Shown piece by piece: positions 53,627-62,250 of a stretch of DNA of 64,000 bases. Origin of the DNA: an uncultured Clostridia bacterium (GTDB lineage: Bacteria > Bacillota > Clostridia > Oscillospirales > Acutalibacteraceae); assembly GCA_937920235.1 (NCBI GenBank), contig CALGUK010000048.1, forward strand, positions 1-64,000. The letters are read 5' to 3'. The notes under the pieces are model-generated. The model did not search any database. It saw only the letters and a program-made list of their open reading frames with translations, and was not told the DNA's origin. Numbering within the stretch: the stretch's first letter is position 1; each line of letters starts with the position of its first letter. The position numbers were made by a program, and so were the translations under genes.

Positions 53627-55159
53627 TTACACTCTCGGAATCAGCAGCTTGCATTTTTCACGGATACACGCCTCCGTCATTGCGTTTTCACGGATTATGG
53701 CATCCACCGTGGTGTTGTATTTTTCGGCAATATTCCACAGCGGCTCGCCTTTTTCGGCAAAATACACCGTGAGAGCTGATGCCGTGACGCTTTTCTGCTT
53801 ATCGCAGTTCACGGTAATTGAGGACACCGTCTGCTGTTCCTTTTCACAGAACACAAAGCCTGTCACGTTAATCTCGGCACGGATATCCAGCTTGTTTTCG
53901 CCACAGAGGATAAAGCTTGATGCCGTTACCGCACAATGAGGATTGCAGACAATTCTGCCGTCGGTCACGGTGCTGTTTCGCTTATATTCATAGGGAAGAT
54001 TGCGCCGTGTAAAAGAGACCTCACCGCGCGCATCACAAAAGAGTATATCCGCAGTAACCTCTCCGCCGATAATCAGAGCGTCTTCACCCACGGAAAACGA
54101 CGAGGTGATTTCGGAACATTCAAGGCTGAGAACACGGCTGATACCCGTTGCGGAAAGCTCGGCTTCACCGCGGCAGAGGAAGGTATCGTCTATCTCGTCC
54201 TCAATGGAGGAGACATATATTGAACCGCGGCTGCACTCGGTTTCGTACAGCACGGAATAAGCATCCGTGACACATCTGAGAGTGCGGTTTTCGTATCCCC
54301 TGACAGAGAGGCTGAGTGTTGCGCTGACATCCACAAGGCTCTTATCCCCGGAGGAGTCGGTTCTCGGCTTCACCTCAAGATTTATCACCGATAAAGACGA
54401 CTCGACACGACAGCTTTCGTCAATTTCCGCCGCCTCTGTAATCTGATTGAGCTCAATTCCGTTCTGAAGCGTATAAACGCTGCCGGACTCCGCACCGATA
54501 AAGGCTGAGTTGACAATCAATTGTCCCTTTAAAAACAGCTTATCCGACACGATTTTCAGCTGTTCAATCACGGCGGAAGCATTTGCGGAAATCACACCGC
54601 TCACCGCTTCTCCGAGGCTCGACGCATCACAGGTTTCGGTAATTGTAAATATTCTTTCTGCGACTGAAACGGTGTTGCATACGGGCAGGGACTCACTTTG
54701 CAGGGTTATTCCGCAACCCGTCGCATCCGTGATGATTTCGTCGGTTTTCTTTCTGTGCGCTTCGACGAAAACCGTAACCGCACCGTGAATTTCTATTCTG
54801 CGCTGTCCCGATGCACGATGATTTACATAATCGGTTTTTATCCCCGTGAAGTATTCGCCCGATCCGTCGGGATTTTTAATTTCTATCTGCTTTGAAAACT
54901 GCAGATTTTGTTCAAAGCAATGAATCTTACCCTCGTCGCAGACATACAGAACTCTGACGGTACATCCGCATTCCGCCGTAAGTCTGTCGGAAACCGTGCG
55001 GCAGGATCTGATGCCGGGAATACAGCTGCATCGCAAAATTCTCACAATATCCGGCAGATAATCGGGCAGGGTTATGTCGCAATCAATCGCCTGCTCCGCA
55101 CTTCCTTCGGGATGCTGAGTACAAAAGCTGATTTGCTCTTTCTGAATATTGAATTCCAT
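53627..55159 (-). CDS. sipL: SpoIVA-interacting protein SipL (DUF3794 + LysM)
   Basis: 510 residues from ATG 55159 (AAGGAG upstream; the frame to 55318 runs into the iterons and is rejected). Tandem DUF3794/SPOCS domains (about 30-440) and a C-terminal LysM (about 465-510: AEKGEPLWNIAEKYNTTVD, ending KLLIPR). In Clostridioides difficile SipL binds SpoIVA through LysM to build the coat. Adjacency to spoIVA supports the call. Confidence 0.93.
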   Translation of the reverse strand: MEFNIQKEQISFCTQHPEGSAEQAIDCDITLPDYLPDIVRILRCSCIPGIRSCRTVSDRLTAECGCTVRVLYVCDEGKIHCFEQNLQFSKQIEIKNPDGSGEYFTGIKTDYVNHRASGQRRIEIHGAVTVFVEAHRKKTDEIITDATGCGITLQSESLPVCNTVSVAERIFTITETCDASSLGEAVSGVISANASAVIEQLKIVSDKLFLKGQLIVNSAFIGAESGSVYTLQNGIELNQITEAAEIDESCRVESSLSVINLEVKPRTDSSGDKSLVDVSATLSLSVRGYENRTLRCVTDAYSVLYETECSRGSIYVSSIEDEIDDTFLCRGEAELSATGISRVLSLECSEITSSFSVGEDALIIGGEVTADILFCDARGEVSFTRRNLPYEYKRNSTVTDGRIVCNPHCAVTASSFILCGENKLDIRAEINVTGFVFCEKEQQTVSSITVNCDKQKSVTASALTVYFAEKGEPLWNIAEKYNTTVDAIIRENAMTEACIREKCKLLIPRV

Positions 55160-55262
55160 TATTCTCGCTCCTTTTTTACATATCGGTTCGCTTAATTGTA
55201 TGCACTGTGACGGGGTATTATGACGGAGAGACACTCTCTCCGGGCATTCTGTGTCACCCCCG

Positions 55263-55342
55263 TAAAAAATACACGGGACCGGTGTAAAAAATACACCCCT
55301 CCCCCTTAAAAAATACACCCCTCCCCCTTAAAAATTACACCC
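55263..55342. repeat. Four 22-bp iteron-like direct repeats
   Basis: TAAAAAATACAC starts at 55263, 55285 and 55307, and TAAAAATTACAC at 55329: exact 22-base period, two helical turns. Units 2-4 continue CCC, and units 2 and 3 carry CCCCTCCCCC. The gap 55160-55541 otherwise holds an A/T-rich stretch (55350-55385) and the hairpin at 55508. Direct repeats of this size upstream of a RepA_N-like gene resemble plasmid origin iterons. Confidence 0.8.
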
Positions 55343-55507
55343 AAGTAATAAAAAGAGTTAAAAAATAAAAATAAAATTATATAATACGCACGCGAAAAAA
55401 ATTCAAAGCTTTTCCGTACAGAACCTCCGTTATGCCGCACAATTGTAAATTATTTGTAAACGAACAGGGAAATTCGGCAAGCCTTATCGCAAAGCACGGG
55501 ATAAAAG

Positions 55508-55533
55508 CCCTTCGTGAAGCTATATACGAAGGG
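55508..55533 (+). promoter_or_regulatory. Hairpin covering the ribosome-binding site of the RepA_N-like gene
   Basis: CCCTTCGT (55508-55515) pairs with ACGAAGGG (55526-55533), with a ten-base loop. The 3' arm includes part of AAGGGAG (55529-55535), the site for ATG 55542. It could keep translation low, as in copy-number control of rep genes. Confidence 0.55.
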
Positions 55534-55541
55534 AGATTTTT

Positions 55542-56015
55542 ATGTCCTGCAAATTTTCTTATGCTGTTTTTCCTATTGCGCTGATAAATGACAGCCGATA
55601 TTCGTCGCTTTCAAGCGAAGCAAAAATTCTTTATGTTCTTATGCTCAACAGAAAAAAAGCGTCTGCACGCAACCCGAAAAGATTTCGCGACGACAAGGGT
55701 GTTTTCGTCTGTTATCCGAAGCAAGAAATCGCCGCACATCTGGGCTGTTGCATCTCCACCGCCACAAAAACGCTTTCCGCACTCATCGAGGCAGGTCTCA
55801 TTGTCCGAAAAGAAACACGGCAGGGACTTATCTGCTGTTACTATGTCAACGACATCTGTCAGACCGAATCGGACAACGGAGACACAAAATGTGCCGACAA
55901 CAGCTACAGCTTTGATGTCGCAAGGGCGGAGGAGACCGCAAGAACGAATCGCAAGCGGTTCGGTGATGCTAAATACATCAAGGAGCGTAAGGCTTTTTCA
56001 CGCTCGGTTCCTTAG
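55542..56015 (+). CDS. RepA_N-like winged-helix protein
   Basis: 157 residues. The N-terminal 105 residues match the RepA_N pattern of Firmicutes plasmid initiators: FPIALINDSRYSSLSSEAKILYVLML, FVCYPKQEIAAHLGCCISTATKTLSALIEAGLIVRK. A basic 50-residue tail (TARTNRKRF, KYIKERKAF) replaces the C-terminal half of true RepA. It may be a domesticated or truncated initiator, or a regulator binding the upstream repeats. Flanked by sipL and glgA, with no plasmid maintenance genes. Confidence 0.75.
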   Translation: MSCKFSYAVFPIALINDSRYSSLSSEAKILYVLMLNRKKASARNPKRFRDDKGVFVCYPKQEIAAHLGCCISTATKTLSALIEAGLIVRKETRQGLICCYYVNDICQTESDNGDTKCADNSYSFDVARAEETARTNRKRFGDAKYIKERKAFSRSVP

Positions 56016-56019
56016 TGCA

Positions 56020-56051
56020 AAAAAATACGGCGGGGATTTCTCCTCGCCGTA
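56020..56051 (-). terminator. glgA terminator
   Basis: TACGGCG (56026-56032) pairs with CGCCGTA (56045-56051), with further inner pairs. On the minus strand seven U follow. Confidence 0.85.
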
Positions 56052-56065
56052 AGAATTTATGATTT

Positions 56066-57493
56066 TCAGTTTTTGAGAACGTCCTTGTAAAGACGGATAT
56101 ACTCATTTGCGGATTTGCCCCAGCTGTTATCACATTCCATTGCACGCTTTACGAGAATGTTCCAGCCCTCTTTATTTGAATAGCCTTCAACAGCTCTCTT
56201 GATTGTGAAAAGCATATCGTGAGCGTTGTAGGTCGAGAAGGTAAATCCGTTACCCTCATTATCGCCCGAATCCTTGATGCTGTCACGCAGACCGCCTGTT
56301 TCACGGACAATCGGAACTGTTCCGTAACGGAGCGAAATCATCTGTGAAAGACCGCAGGGCTCACTCTTTGAAGGCATTAAGAACAGGTCACAGCCCGCAT
56401 AAATCTTTTTGGAGAGTGACGGGATAAAGCCGAGCTTGAGTCCCATTTTTTCGGGGAATTTATCTGCCATCTCTTTAAAGAAGCTCTCATACTGCCACTC
56501 GCCCGAGCCGAGAACCACGAACTGAACGTCGGTCGTTGTGAGAAGCTCCTCAAGAACCGCCTTAACAAGATCAAGTCCCTTATGGCCGACAAGACGGGTA
56601 ACCATGCCGATCATCGGAACATCCTCACGCACAGGGAGTGAGAAAAACTCCTGCAGCTTTGCTTTGTTGACCGGCTTCTTTTCGGCAAAATTTTCCGAAT
56701 TGTAATTCACCTCAATATCCTTATCCGTTTCGGGATTGTAAAGGATTGTGTCAATACCGTTGAGTATGCCCGAAAGCTTCCAGGAACGCTGATTGAGAAT
56801 CGGGTCAAGACCGTGTGAATACCACGGGTCAAGAATCTCGTTTGCGTATGACGGGCTGACCGTTGTCACTCTGTCGGCACACTCGATAGCGCCCTTCATA
56901 AAGTTGCAGGCGCCGTCATATTCAAGAAGTGATGCGGCAGAGTCGGGAAGTCCCACAACATCGCCGAGAAGGTCCATACCGTATGTTCCCTGATACTGAA
57001 TATTGTGAATTGTGAAAACTGTTTTGATGTCCTCATAGCCGGGACGGTTTGCATAAAGCGTGTTGTAATAAACGGGAGTCAATGCCGACTGCCAATCGTT
57101 ACAATGGATAATGTCCGGCTTAAAGTCGATATGGGGGATTATTTCCAGAACGGCGCGGGCAAAAAACGCAAATCTTTCCGCATCGTCATAATAGCCGTAA
57201 AGACCGTCACGCTTGAAATAATACTGATTATCGAGAAGATAGTAAATCACGCCGCCTGCTTTTGCTTCAAAAACGCCGCAATACTGTCTTCTCCAGGCAA
57301 CAGGAACGGAGATACTTGTGATAAATTTCATAGTATCCTTAAGTTCCTGACTGATAGTGTCATATAAAGGCATTACGATTCTTGCGCCGATAAGACGCTT
57401 ACGGAGTGCCTGGGGCAAGCTGCCTGCCACATCTCCGAGACCGCCGCTGGCCTTGAACGGAAGAGCCTCACTTGAAACATATAAAACTTTCAT
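56066..57493 (-). CDS. glgA: Glycogen synthase (ADP-glucose)
   Basis: 475 residues, GT5 family. Acceptor motif KASGGLGDVAGSLP near the N-terminus, HNIQYQG, and a C-terminal PSKSEPCGLSQMISLRYG loop. Extends alpha-1,4-glucan from ADP-glucose. Last gene of glgC-glgD-glgA; no branching enzyme in the window. Glycogen storage is common before sporulation. Confidence 0.95.
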   Translation of the reverse strand: MKVLYVSSEALPFKASGGLGDVAGSLPQALRKRLIGARIVMPLYDTISQELKDTMKFITSISVPVAWRRQYCGVFEAKAGGVIYYLLDNQYYFKRDGLYGYYDDAERFAFFARAVLEIIPHIDFKPDIIHCNDWQSALTPVYYNTLYANRPGYEDIKTVFTIHNIQYQGTYGMDLLGDVVGLPDSAASLLEYDGACNFMKGAIECADRVTTVSPSYANEILDPWYSHGLDPILNQRSWKLSGILNGIDTILYNPETDKDIEVNYNSENFAEKKPVNKAKLQEFFSLPVREDVPMIGMVTRLVGHKGLDLVKAVLEELLTTTDVQFVVLGSGEWQYESFFKEMADKFPEKMGLKLGFIPSLSKKIYAGCDLFLMPSKSEPCGLSQMISLRYGTVPIVRETGGLRDSIKDSGDNEGNGFTFSTYNAHDMLFTIKRAVEGYSNKEGWNILVKRAMECDNSWGKSANEYIRLYKDVLKN

Positions 57494-57552
57494 ATTTTAC
57501 CTCAATTTTTTATTTTCTGCTCCCTCGGGGAGTCAGAAATATCTTGCTTTAA

Positions 57553-58668
57553 TTATATAACGATTTCCTTGCCGATATAAACGGGATAGCTTTCTGCACC
57601 CGAGAGTGTTTTGTTCGGAGTGATAACAACGCTCTTGTCAGCTACAACGCAGTTGAGAGTTGCATTCTGTGCCACAAAACCGTCCTGCATAATGATTGAA
57701 TTCTTGACAACGGCGCCCTTTTCAACTCTTACACCGCGGAAAAGGATTGAATTTTCAACTGTTCCGTCGATGATACAGCCGTCAGCAACAAGAGAGTTTT
57801 TCACATCGGAGCCGAGACCGTAAATTGCGGGCATATCGTCACGAAGCTTTGTATAAACAGGTCTTTCCGCATTGAAAAGGTCATCACAGTTTTCGGGATT
57901 GAGAAGCTCCATATTCGTTCTGAAATAGCTCTCCATTGACTCGATAACCGCAGAATAGCCCTGTGCCTCAAAGCCGTAGATATTGAGCTTGCCCACATTA
58001 CCCTGGATAATATCCGACTCAAAATCCTTATGATTAAGGCTTACGGCTTCATTGATAAGACGCTCGAGAAGTGCTTTTTTCATAAGAATTACATTGAGAG
58101 AGAAGTTAACATTCTCATCCGTAACGGGAGAGATTGAAATTTTTTCAGCCTTTCCGTCGTCGTTCATATCAAGCACGACAACATCTGTAAGGTTCGGCTT
58201 TTTGCCGTTTTTGTAAACGATTGTGATGTCGGCATTTTTTTCAATGTGATAATCCTTGAGAGCATCGATATCGAGATTGAGAACAACATTACAGTCGGAG
58301 AGAAGCACATATTCCTCATCGGAACGGCTGATAAATCCTGCAATACCCTTAAGGGAAGCGAGCTTATCACGGTTTCCGCCGGTTTCATTGGTTGAGAAAG
58401 GAGGAAGGATAAAGAGACCGTCATTTTTACGGGACAAATCCCAGGGCTTACCTGTTCCGACGTGGTCCATAAGTGACTGATAGTTACTCTTTGTCAGCAC
58501 ACCGACCTTTTCGATGCCGCTGTTGACCATATTGGAAAGAGCAAAGTCAATAAGACGGTAACGGCAGGCGAACGGAACCGAGCCCATTGTACGAATACCC
58601 GTGAGCTCACCGATACACTCGTCATATGCATTTGAGAAAATAATACCGACAATATTCTTACCTGTCAT
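57553..58668 (-). CDS. glgD: Glucose-1-phosphate adenylyltransferase regulatory subunit GlgD
   Basis: 371 residues from ATG 58668 (AAAGGAGG upstream, within the glgC end). It keeps the nucleotidyltransferase fold and beta-helix C-terminus, but the N-terminal loop reads GIIFSNAYDECIGELT rather than the catalytic GGQGSRLG seen in GlgC. This fits the Firmicutes GlgD paralogue, which forms heteromers with GlgC and modulates activity. Confidence 0.92.
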   Translation of the reverse strand: MTGKNIVGIIFSNAYDECIGELTGIRTMGSVPFACRYRLIDFALSNMVNSGIEKVGVLTKSNYQSLMDHVGTGKPWDLSRKNDGLFILPPFSTNETGGNRDKLASLKGIAGFISRSDEEYVLLSDCNVVLNLDIDALKDYHIEKNADITIVYKNGKKPNLTDVVVLDMNDDGKAEKISISPVTDENVNFSLNVILMKKALLERLINEAVSLNHKDFESDIIQGNVGKLNIYGFEAQGYSAVIESMESYFRTNMELLNPENCDDLFNAERPVYTKLRDDMPAIYGLGSDVKNSLVADGCIIDGTVENSILFRGVRVEKGAVVKNSIIMQDGFVAQNATLNCVVADKSVVITPNKTLSGAESYPVYIGKEIVI

Positions 58669-58669
58669 C

Positions 58670-59887
58670 TTATTCAGCCTCCTTTGCAATATTTTCATCC
58701 ACCATAGCCTTAGGAGCAACGCTTGCACCCTCGCCTATTGTGACACCCGAACCGACAACGGCAACGCCCCAGTCGGCACGGTCAGCACAGTCCTCGGGAC
58801 TTGCACCGACAACGGCACCCGACTCGATAACGGCATTTTCCGCAACGATTGAATACTGAACCACGGCGCCTTTTTTGACAACCGTACCGGGCATTACGAT
58901 GGAATATTTGACCTCTGCGCCCTCTTCAACGGTTACATTGTTGAAAAGGATTGAGTAATCCACATTACCGAAAACTCTTGAGCCCTCTGAAACCATTGAA
59001 TTCTGCACCTTGGCATCGGCAGAGATGTAATGAGGAGGACTTACGGGAGTTTTTGCATAAATTTTCCAGCTTGTATCCGACAAATCAAGGTCAACCTTGG
59101 GGTTGAGCAGGTCGAGGTTTGCCTCCCACAAGCTGTCGATTGTTCCGACATCCTTCCAATATCCGTCAAAGAGATATGCAAACATCGGCTCTCCGTCCGC
59201 GTGCATCTTGGGGATGACGTTTTTACCGAAGTCGTTGCTTGAATTCGGGTCAGCCTCGTCGTCGATAAGGTACTGACGAAGCTTGCTCCAGGTAAAGACG
59301 TAAACACCCATTGAAGCCTTGTTGCTTCTCGGATTTTTCGGCTTTTCCTCAAATTCGCTGATTGAATTGTCGTCATTGAGAATCATAAGACCGAAGCGGC
59401 TTGCCTCTTCCCACGGGACCTCAAGCATTGCGATAGTACACGAAGCGCCCTTTTCCTTATGGTATTCGAGCATCTTGTTGTAATCCATTTTATAGATATG
59501 GTCACCCGAAAGGATAACCACATATTCGGGGTCATAGCGGTCAATGAAATTGATATTCTGATAAATTGCGTTTGCTGTTCCCTTATACCACTCCGTACCC
59601 TTTATCTGCTGATAGGGAGAGAGAACGTGGACACCGCCGTTTGCACGGTCAAGGTCCCACGCCTGACCGTTGCCTATGTAATCATTGAGTTCGAGGGGCT
59701 GGTACTGTGTAAGCACACCTACGGTTGAGATGCCGGAATTTACACAGTTTGAAAGCGGGAAGTCGATTATTCTGTATTTACCGCCGTAAGGAACGGCAGG
59801 CTTTGCAATGTTCTTTGTAAGAATACCGAGACGGCTTCCCTGACCGCCTGCAAGAAGCATTGCAATACATTCCTGTTTTCTTGCCAT
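58670..59887 (-). CDS. glgC: Glucose-1-phosphate adenylyltransferase GlgC
   Basis: 405 residues. Nucleotide loop [14 protein letters not shown], then [30 protein letters not shown] and a left-handed beta-helix. Makes ADP-glucose for GlgA. First gene of the operon with a GGAGG site. Catalytic residues intact. Confidence 0.96.
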   Translation of the reverse strand: MARKQECIAMLLAGGQGSRLGILTKNIAKPAVPYGGKYRIIDFPLSNCVNSGISTVGVLTQYQPLELNDYIGNGQAWDLDRANGGVHVLSPYQQIKGTEWYKGTANAIYQNINFIDRYDPEYVVILSGDHIYKMDYNKMLEYHKEKGASCTIAMLEVPWEEASRFGLMILNDDNSISEFEEKPKNPRSNKASMGVYVFTWSKLRQYLIDDEADPNSSNDFGKNVIPKMHADGEPMFAYLFDGYWKDVGTIDSLWEANLDLLNPKVDLDLSDTSWKIYAKTPVSPPHYISADAKVQNSMVSEGSRVFGNVDYSILFNNVTVEEGAEVKYSIVMPGTVVKKGAVVQYSIVAENAVIESGAVVGASPEDCADRADWGVAVVGSGVTIGEGASVAPKAMVDENIAKEAE

Positions 59888-59965
59888 ATTTTTTCCTCCT
59901 TGAATGGATGATAAATTGTTGTTTCTGTCAGGTTTTACACCTCGCAGTTACAGTTATACAGATAT

Positions 59966-59994
59966 ATTTTAACACCGCGTTTAATTGATTTCAA
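59966..59994 (-). promoter_or_regulatory. Promoter of glgCDA
   Basis: -35 TTGAAA (59994-59989), a 17-base spacer and -10 TAAAAT (59971-59966), about 80 bases before glgC. The rest of 59888-60336 contains the ABC terminator and no gene. Confidence 0.7.
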
Positions 59995-60150
59995 GTGTTT
60001 TTTGCACAAAATAATCAAATTGATAACAAATTTCATTACGAGCCTTTGTGCAGTTTGTTACAAAAAACGACAATAAGATTTCAAAAACAACAAAATTTTA
60101 CCGAAATGAATCAATCACATCTGATTTCTGTCGCTATTCACCGATTTACA

Positions 60151-60184
60151 GAAAAAACCGCCGAAGAGCTTTCTCCGCGGCGGT
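60151..60184 (-). terminator. Terminator of the ABC exporter operon
   Basis: ACCGCCG (60157-60163) pairs with CGGCGGT (60178-60184); on the minus strand a U-run follows. It lies about 150 bases past the stop, and nothing recognisable is in between. Confidence 0.75.
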
Positions 60185-60336
60185 AGTTTTATTATTCGGT
60201 TTATGTGCCAATCGGCTTACGGCCCGATTATGTCGGAATCCGCATTTCCCGATGCATCTGACTGATTAAGATGACCGACGATGAGCTCGGGTTACACCGG
60301 GGCACCAAAGAGTCTCACAACCGTATAACTGTTTAT

Positions 60337-62250
60337 TTAATTGTCCGAGAAATTTCCCGTATAGAGCTGATAATACTTACCTTTTTGTTCAATGAGGTCG
60401 TCGTGGTCACCGCGCTCGATAATTCTGCCGTGCTCGAGCACCATTATCGCCTTTGCATTACGCACGGTTGAAAGGCGGTGGGCAATTACAAACACCGTTC
60501 TGCCCTCCATAAGAGAGTCCATACCCTCTTCAATCAGCTTTTCCGTTCTCGTATCAATTGAGCTTGTTGCCTCGTCAAGAATGAGAACGGGAGGATCAGC
60601 AACGGCGGCGCGGGCTATTGAGATAAGCTGACGCTGTCCCTGGCTGAGATTTGAGCCGTCACCCGTGAGCATCGTGTTGTACCCGTCGGGCAGATTTTCG
60701 ATAAAGGAGTGGGCATTTGCGATTTTTGCCGCTCTGACAACAGCATCGTGGTCGGCATTGAGATTGCCGTAACGGATATTATCCTCGATAGTGCCCGTAA
60801 ACAGATGCGTATCCTGAAGAACGATTCCGAGAGAACGTCGGAGATCGTCTTTTTTAATTTTCTTGATATTTATGCCGTCATAACGGATTTTGCCCTGCTG
60901 AATTTCATAAAAGCGGTTGATAAGATTTGTTATTGTGGTCTTACCTGCACCGGTAGAGCCGACAAATGCGATTTTCTGTCCCGGCTTTGCATAGAGTGAC
61001 ACATCGTTGAGAACCGTCTTTTTACCGTCATAGCTGAATGTGACGTCCTCAAAGACGATATCGCCTGCAAGTCGGGTATAGGTAACGGTGCCGTCGCCGT
61101 GAGTATGCTTCCACGCCCAGAGTCCCGTCCTGCTCTCGCTCTCGGTGATATTGCCGTTTTCGTCAACACTTGCATTCACAAGCACAACATAGCCGTCGTC
61201 CTCCTCGGGCTTTTCGTCGATAATCGCAAAGATACGCTCTGCACCTGCAAGAGCCATAAAAGCATTATTGAACTGCTGTGTGATATTTGAAATCGGCTGT
61301 GTAAAGCTTCGGATATACTGTAAGAACGCGACAACTCCGCCGGGAGTCATGGTGCCCTTGAGTGCAAGCAGACCGCCCATTGCCGCCGTAATGGCATAGG
61401 TGATGTGAGAGAGGTTGTTCATAATCGGTCCGAGTATGCTCGCAAAGGTGTTTGCGCTTGTTGATGCCTTGCGGAGATTTTCGTTTATCTCATCAAAATG
61501 ACTCACGACCTCTTCCTCATGGTTGAACACCTTGACAACCTTTTGTCCCTCGATAATCTCCTCAATGTAGCCGTTTACGTTACCGATATTCTCCTGCTGC
61601 TTTTTAAAGTAGAAAGCACTTTTCTTACCGAGAGTTTTCGTGATGAAAACCATAACGAAAACCATTGCGACTACTATGAGAGTCATCTGCCAGCTGAACG
61701 ACAGCATAATGAAAAATGAGCCCGCAATCATAATGCCCGAGGACACAAACTGAGTGAGTCCCTGGCTGATAAACTGACGCAGAGTTTCAACGTCGTTGGT
61801 AAAGCGACTCATAATTTCGCCGTTGGGTCTTGAGTCAAAATAGCTTATCGGCAAATCTGCAAGCGAATCAAACAGATCCTTTCTCAGCGTGTTGAGAGTT
61901 CTCTGAGTCAGCCATACCGAGCATTTTGACTGACCGAAGGATGCCAACGCTCCGCAGAGGAAAACCGCAGCCATGACTCCCATCATTTTAAGGAGTCCCT
62001 CAAGCAATTCTCCGCCGAATTCCCTGCCGACAAGCGGGGTGAGATAATCGTCGATTATCGGCTCGATAAACAGAGCTGCCGACACCGTTGCAAGAGAGTT
62101 TATTGCGGCAAAAATCAACATTCCGAAGAAAAGTCCTTTTTGTCTGAGGATATATCCGAGAAGTCGCCGTATAGTGCCTTTAGCGTTTTTAGGCTTCTGC
62201 ACCGGTTTTCCCGCACCTTTTCTTCCGCCGTGTCCCATAGGTCCTGCCAT
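60337..62250 (-). CDS. ABC exporter, consensus-site half-transporter
   Basis: 637 residues. Six membrane helices (about 30-335), then a nucleotide-binding domain with Walker A GSTGAGKTT, signature LSQGQRQLIS and Walker B VLILDEATSS (catalytic Glu present). A 40-residue insert containing GLWAWKHTHGDGTVTY separates the two, as in related clostridial exporters. It pairs with the next gene (one-base overlap) as a heterodimer, probably exporting drugs or lipids. A glycine-rich basic N-terminus is present. Confidence 0.92.
   Translation of the reverse strand: MAGPMGHGGRKGAGKPVQKPKNAKGTIRRLLGYILRQKGLFFGMLIFAAINSLATVSAALFIEPIIDDYLTPLVGREFGGELLEGLLKMMGVMAAVFLCGALASFGQSKCSVWLTQRTLNTLRKDLFDSLADLPISYFDSRPNGEIMSRFTNDVETLRQFISQGLTQFVSSGIMIAGSFFIMLSFSWQMTLIVVAMVFVMVFITKTLGKKSAFYFKKQQENIGNVNGYIEEIIEGQKVVKVFNHEEEVVSHFDEINENLRKASTSANTFASILGPIMNNLSHITYAITAAMGGLLALKGTMTPGGVVAFLQYIRSFTQPISNITQQFNNAFMALAGAERIFAIIDEKPEEDDGYVVLVNASVDENGNITESESRTGLWAWKHTHGDGTVTYTRLAGDIVFEDVTFSYDGKKTVLNDVSLYAKPGQKIAFVGSTGAGKTTITNLINRFYEIQQGKIRYDGINIKKIKKDDLRRSLGIVLQDTHLFTGTIEDNIRYGNLNADHDAVVRAAKIANAHSFIENLPDGYNTMLTGDGSNLSQGQRQLISIARAAVADPPVLILDEATSSIDTRTEKLIEEGMDSLMEGRTVFVIAHRLSTVRNAKAIMVLEHGRIIERGDHDDLIEQKGKYYQLYTGNFSDN

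Noticed and set aside
55160..55318. N-terminal extension of sipL
   Set aside because: It reads through the iteron-like repeats without a ribosome-binding site; ATG 55159 has AAGGAG and matches the family start.
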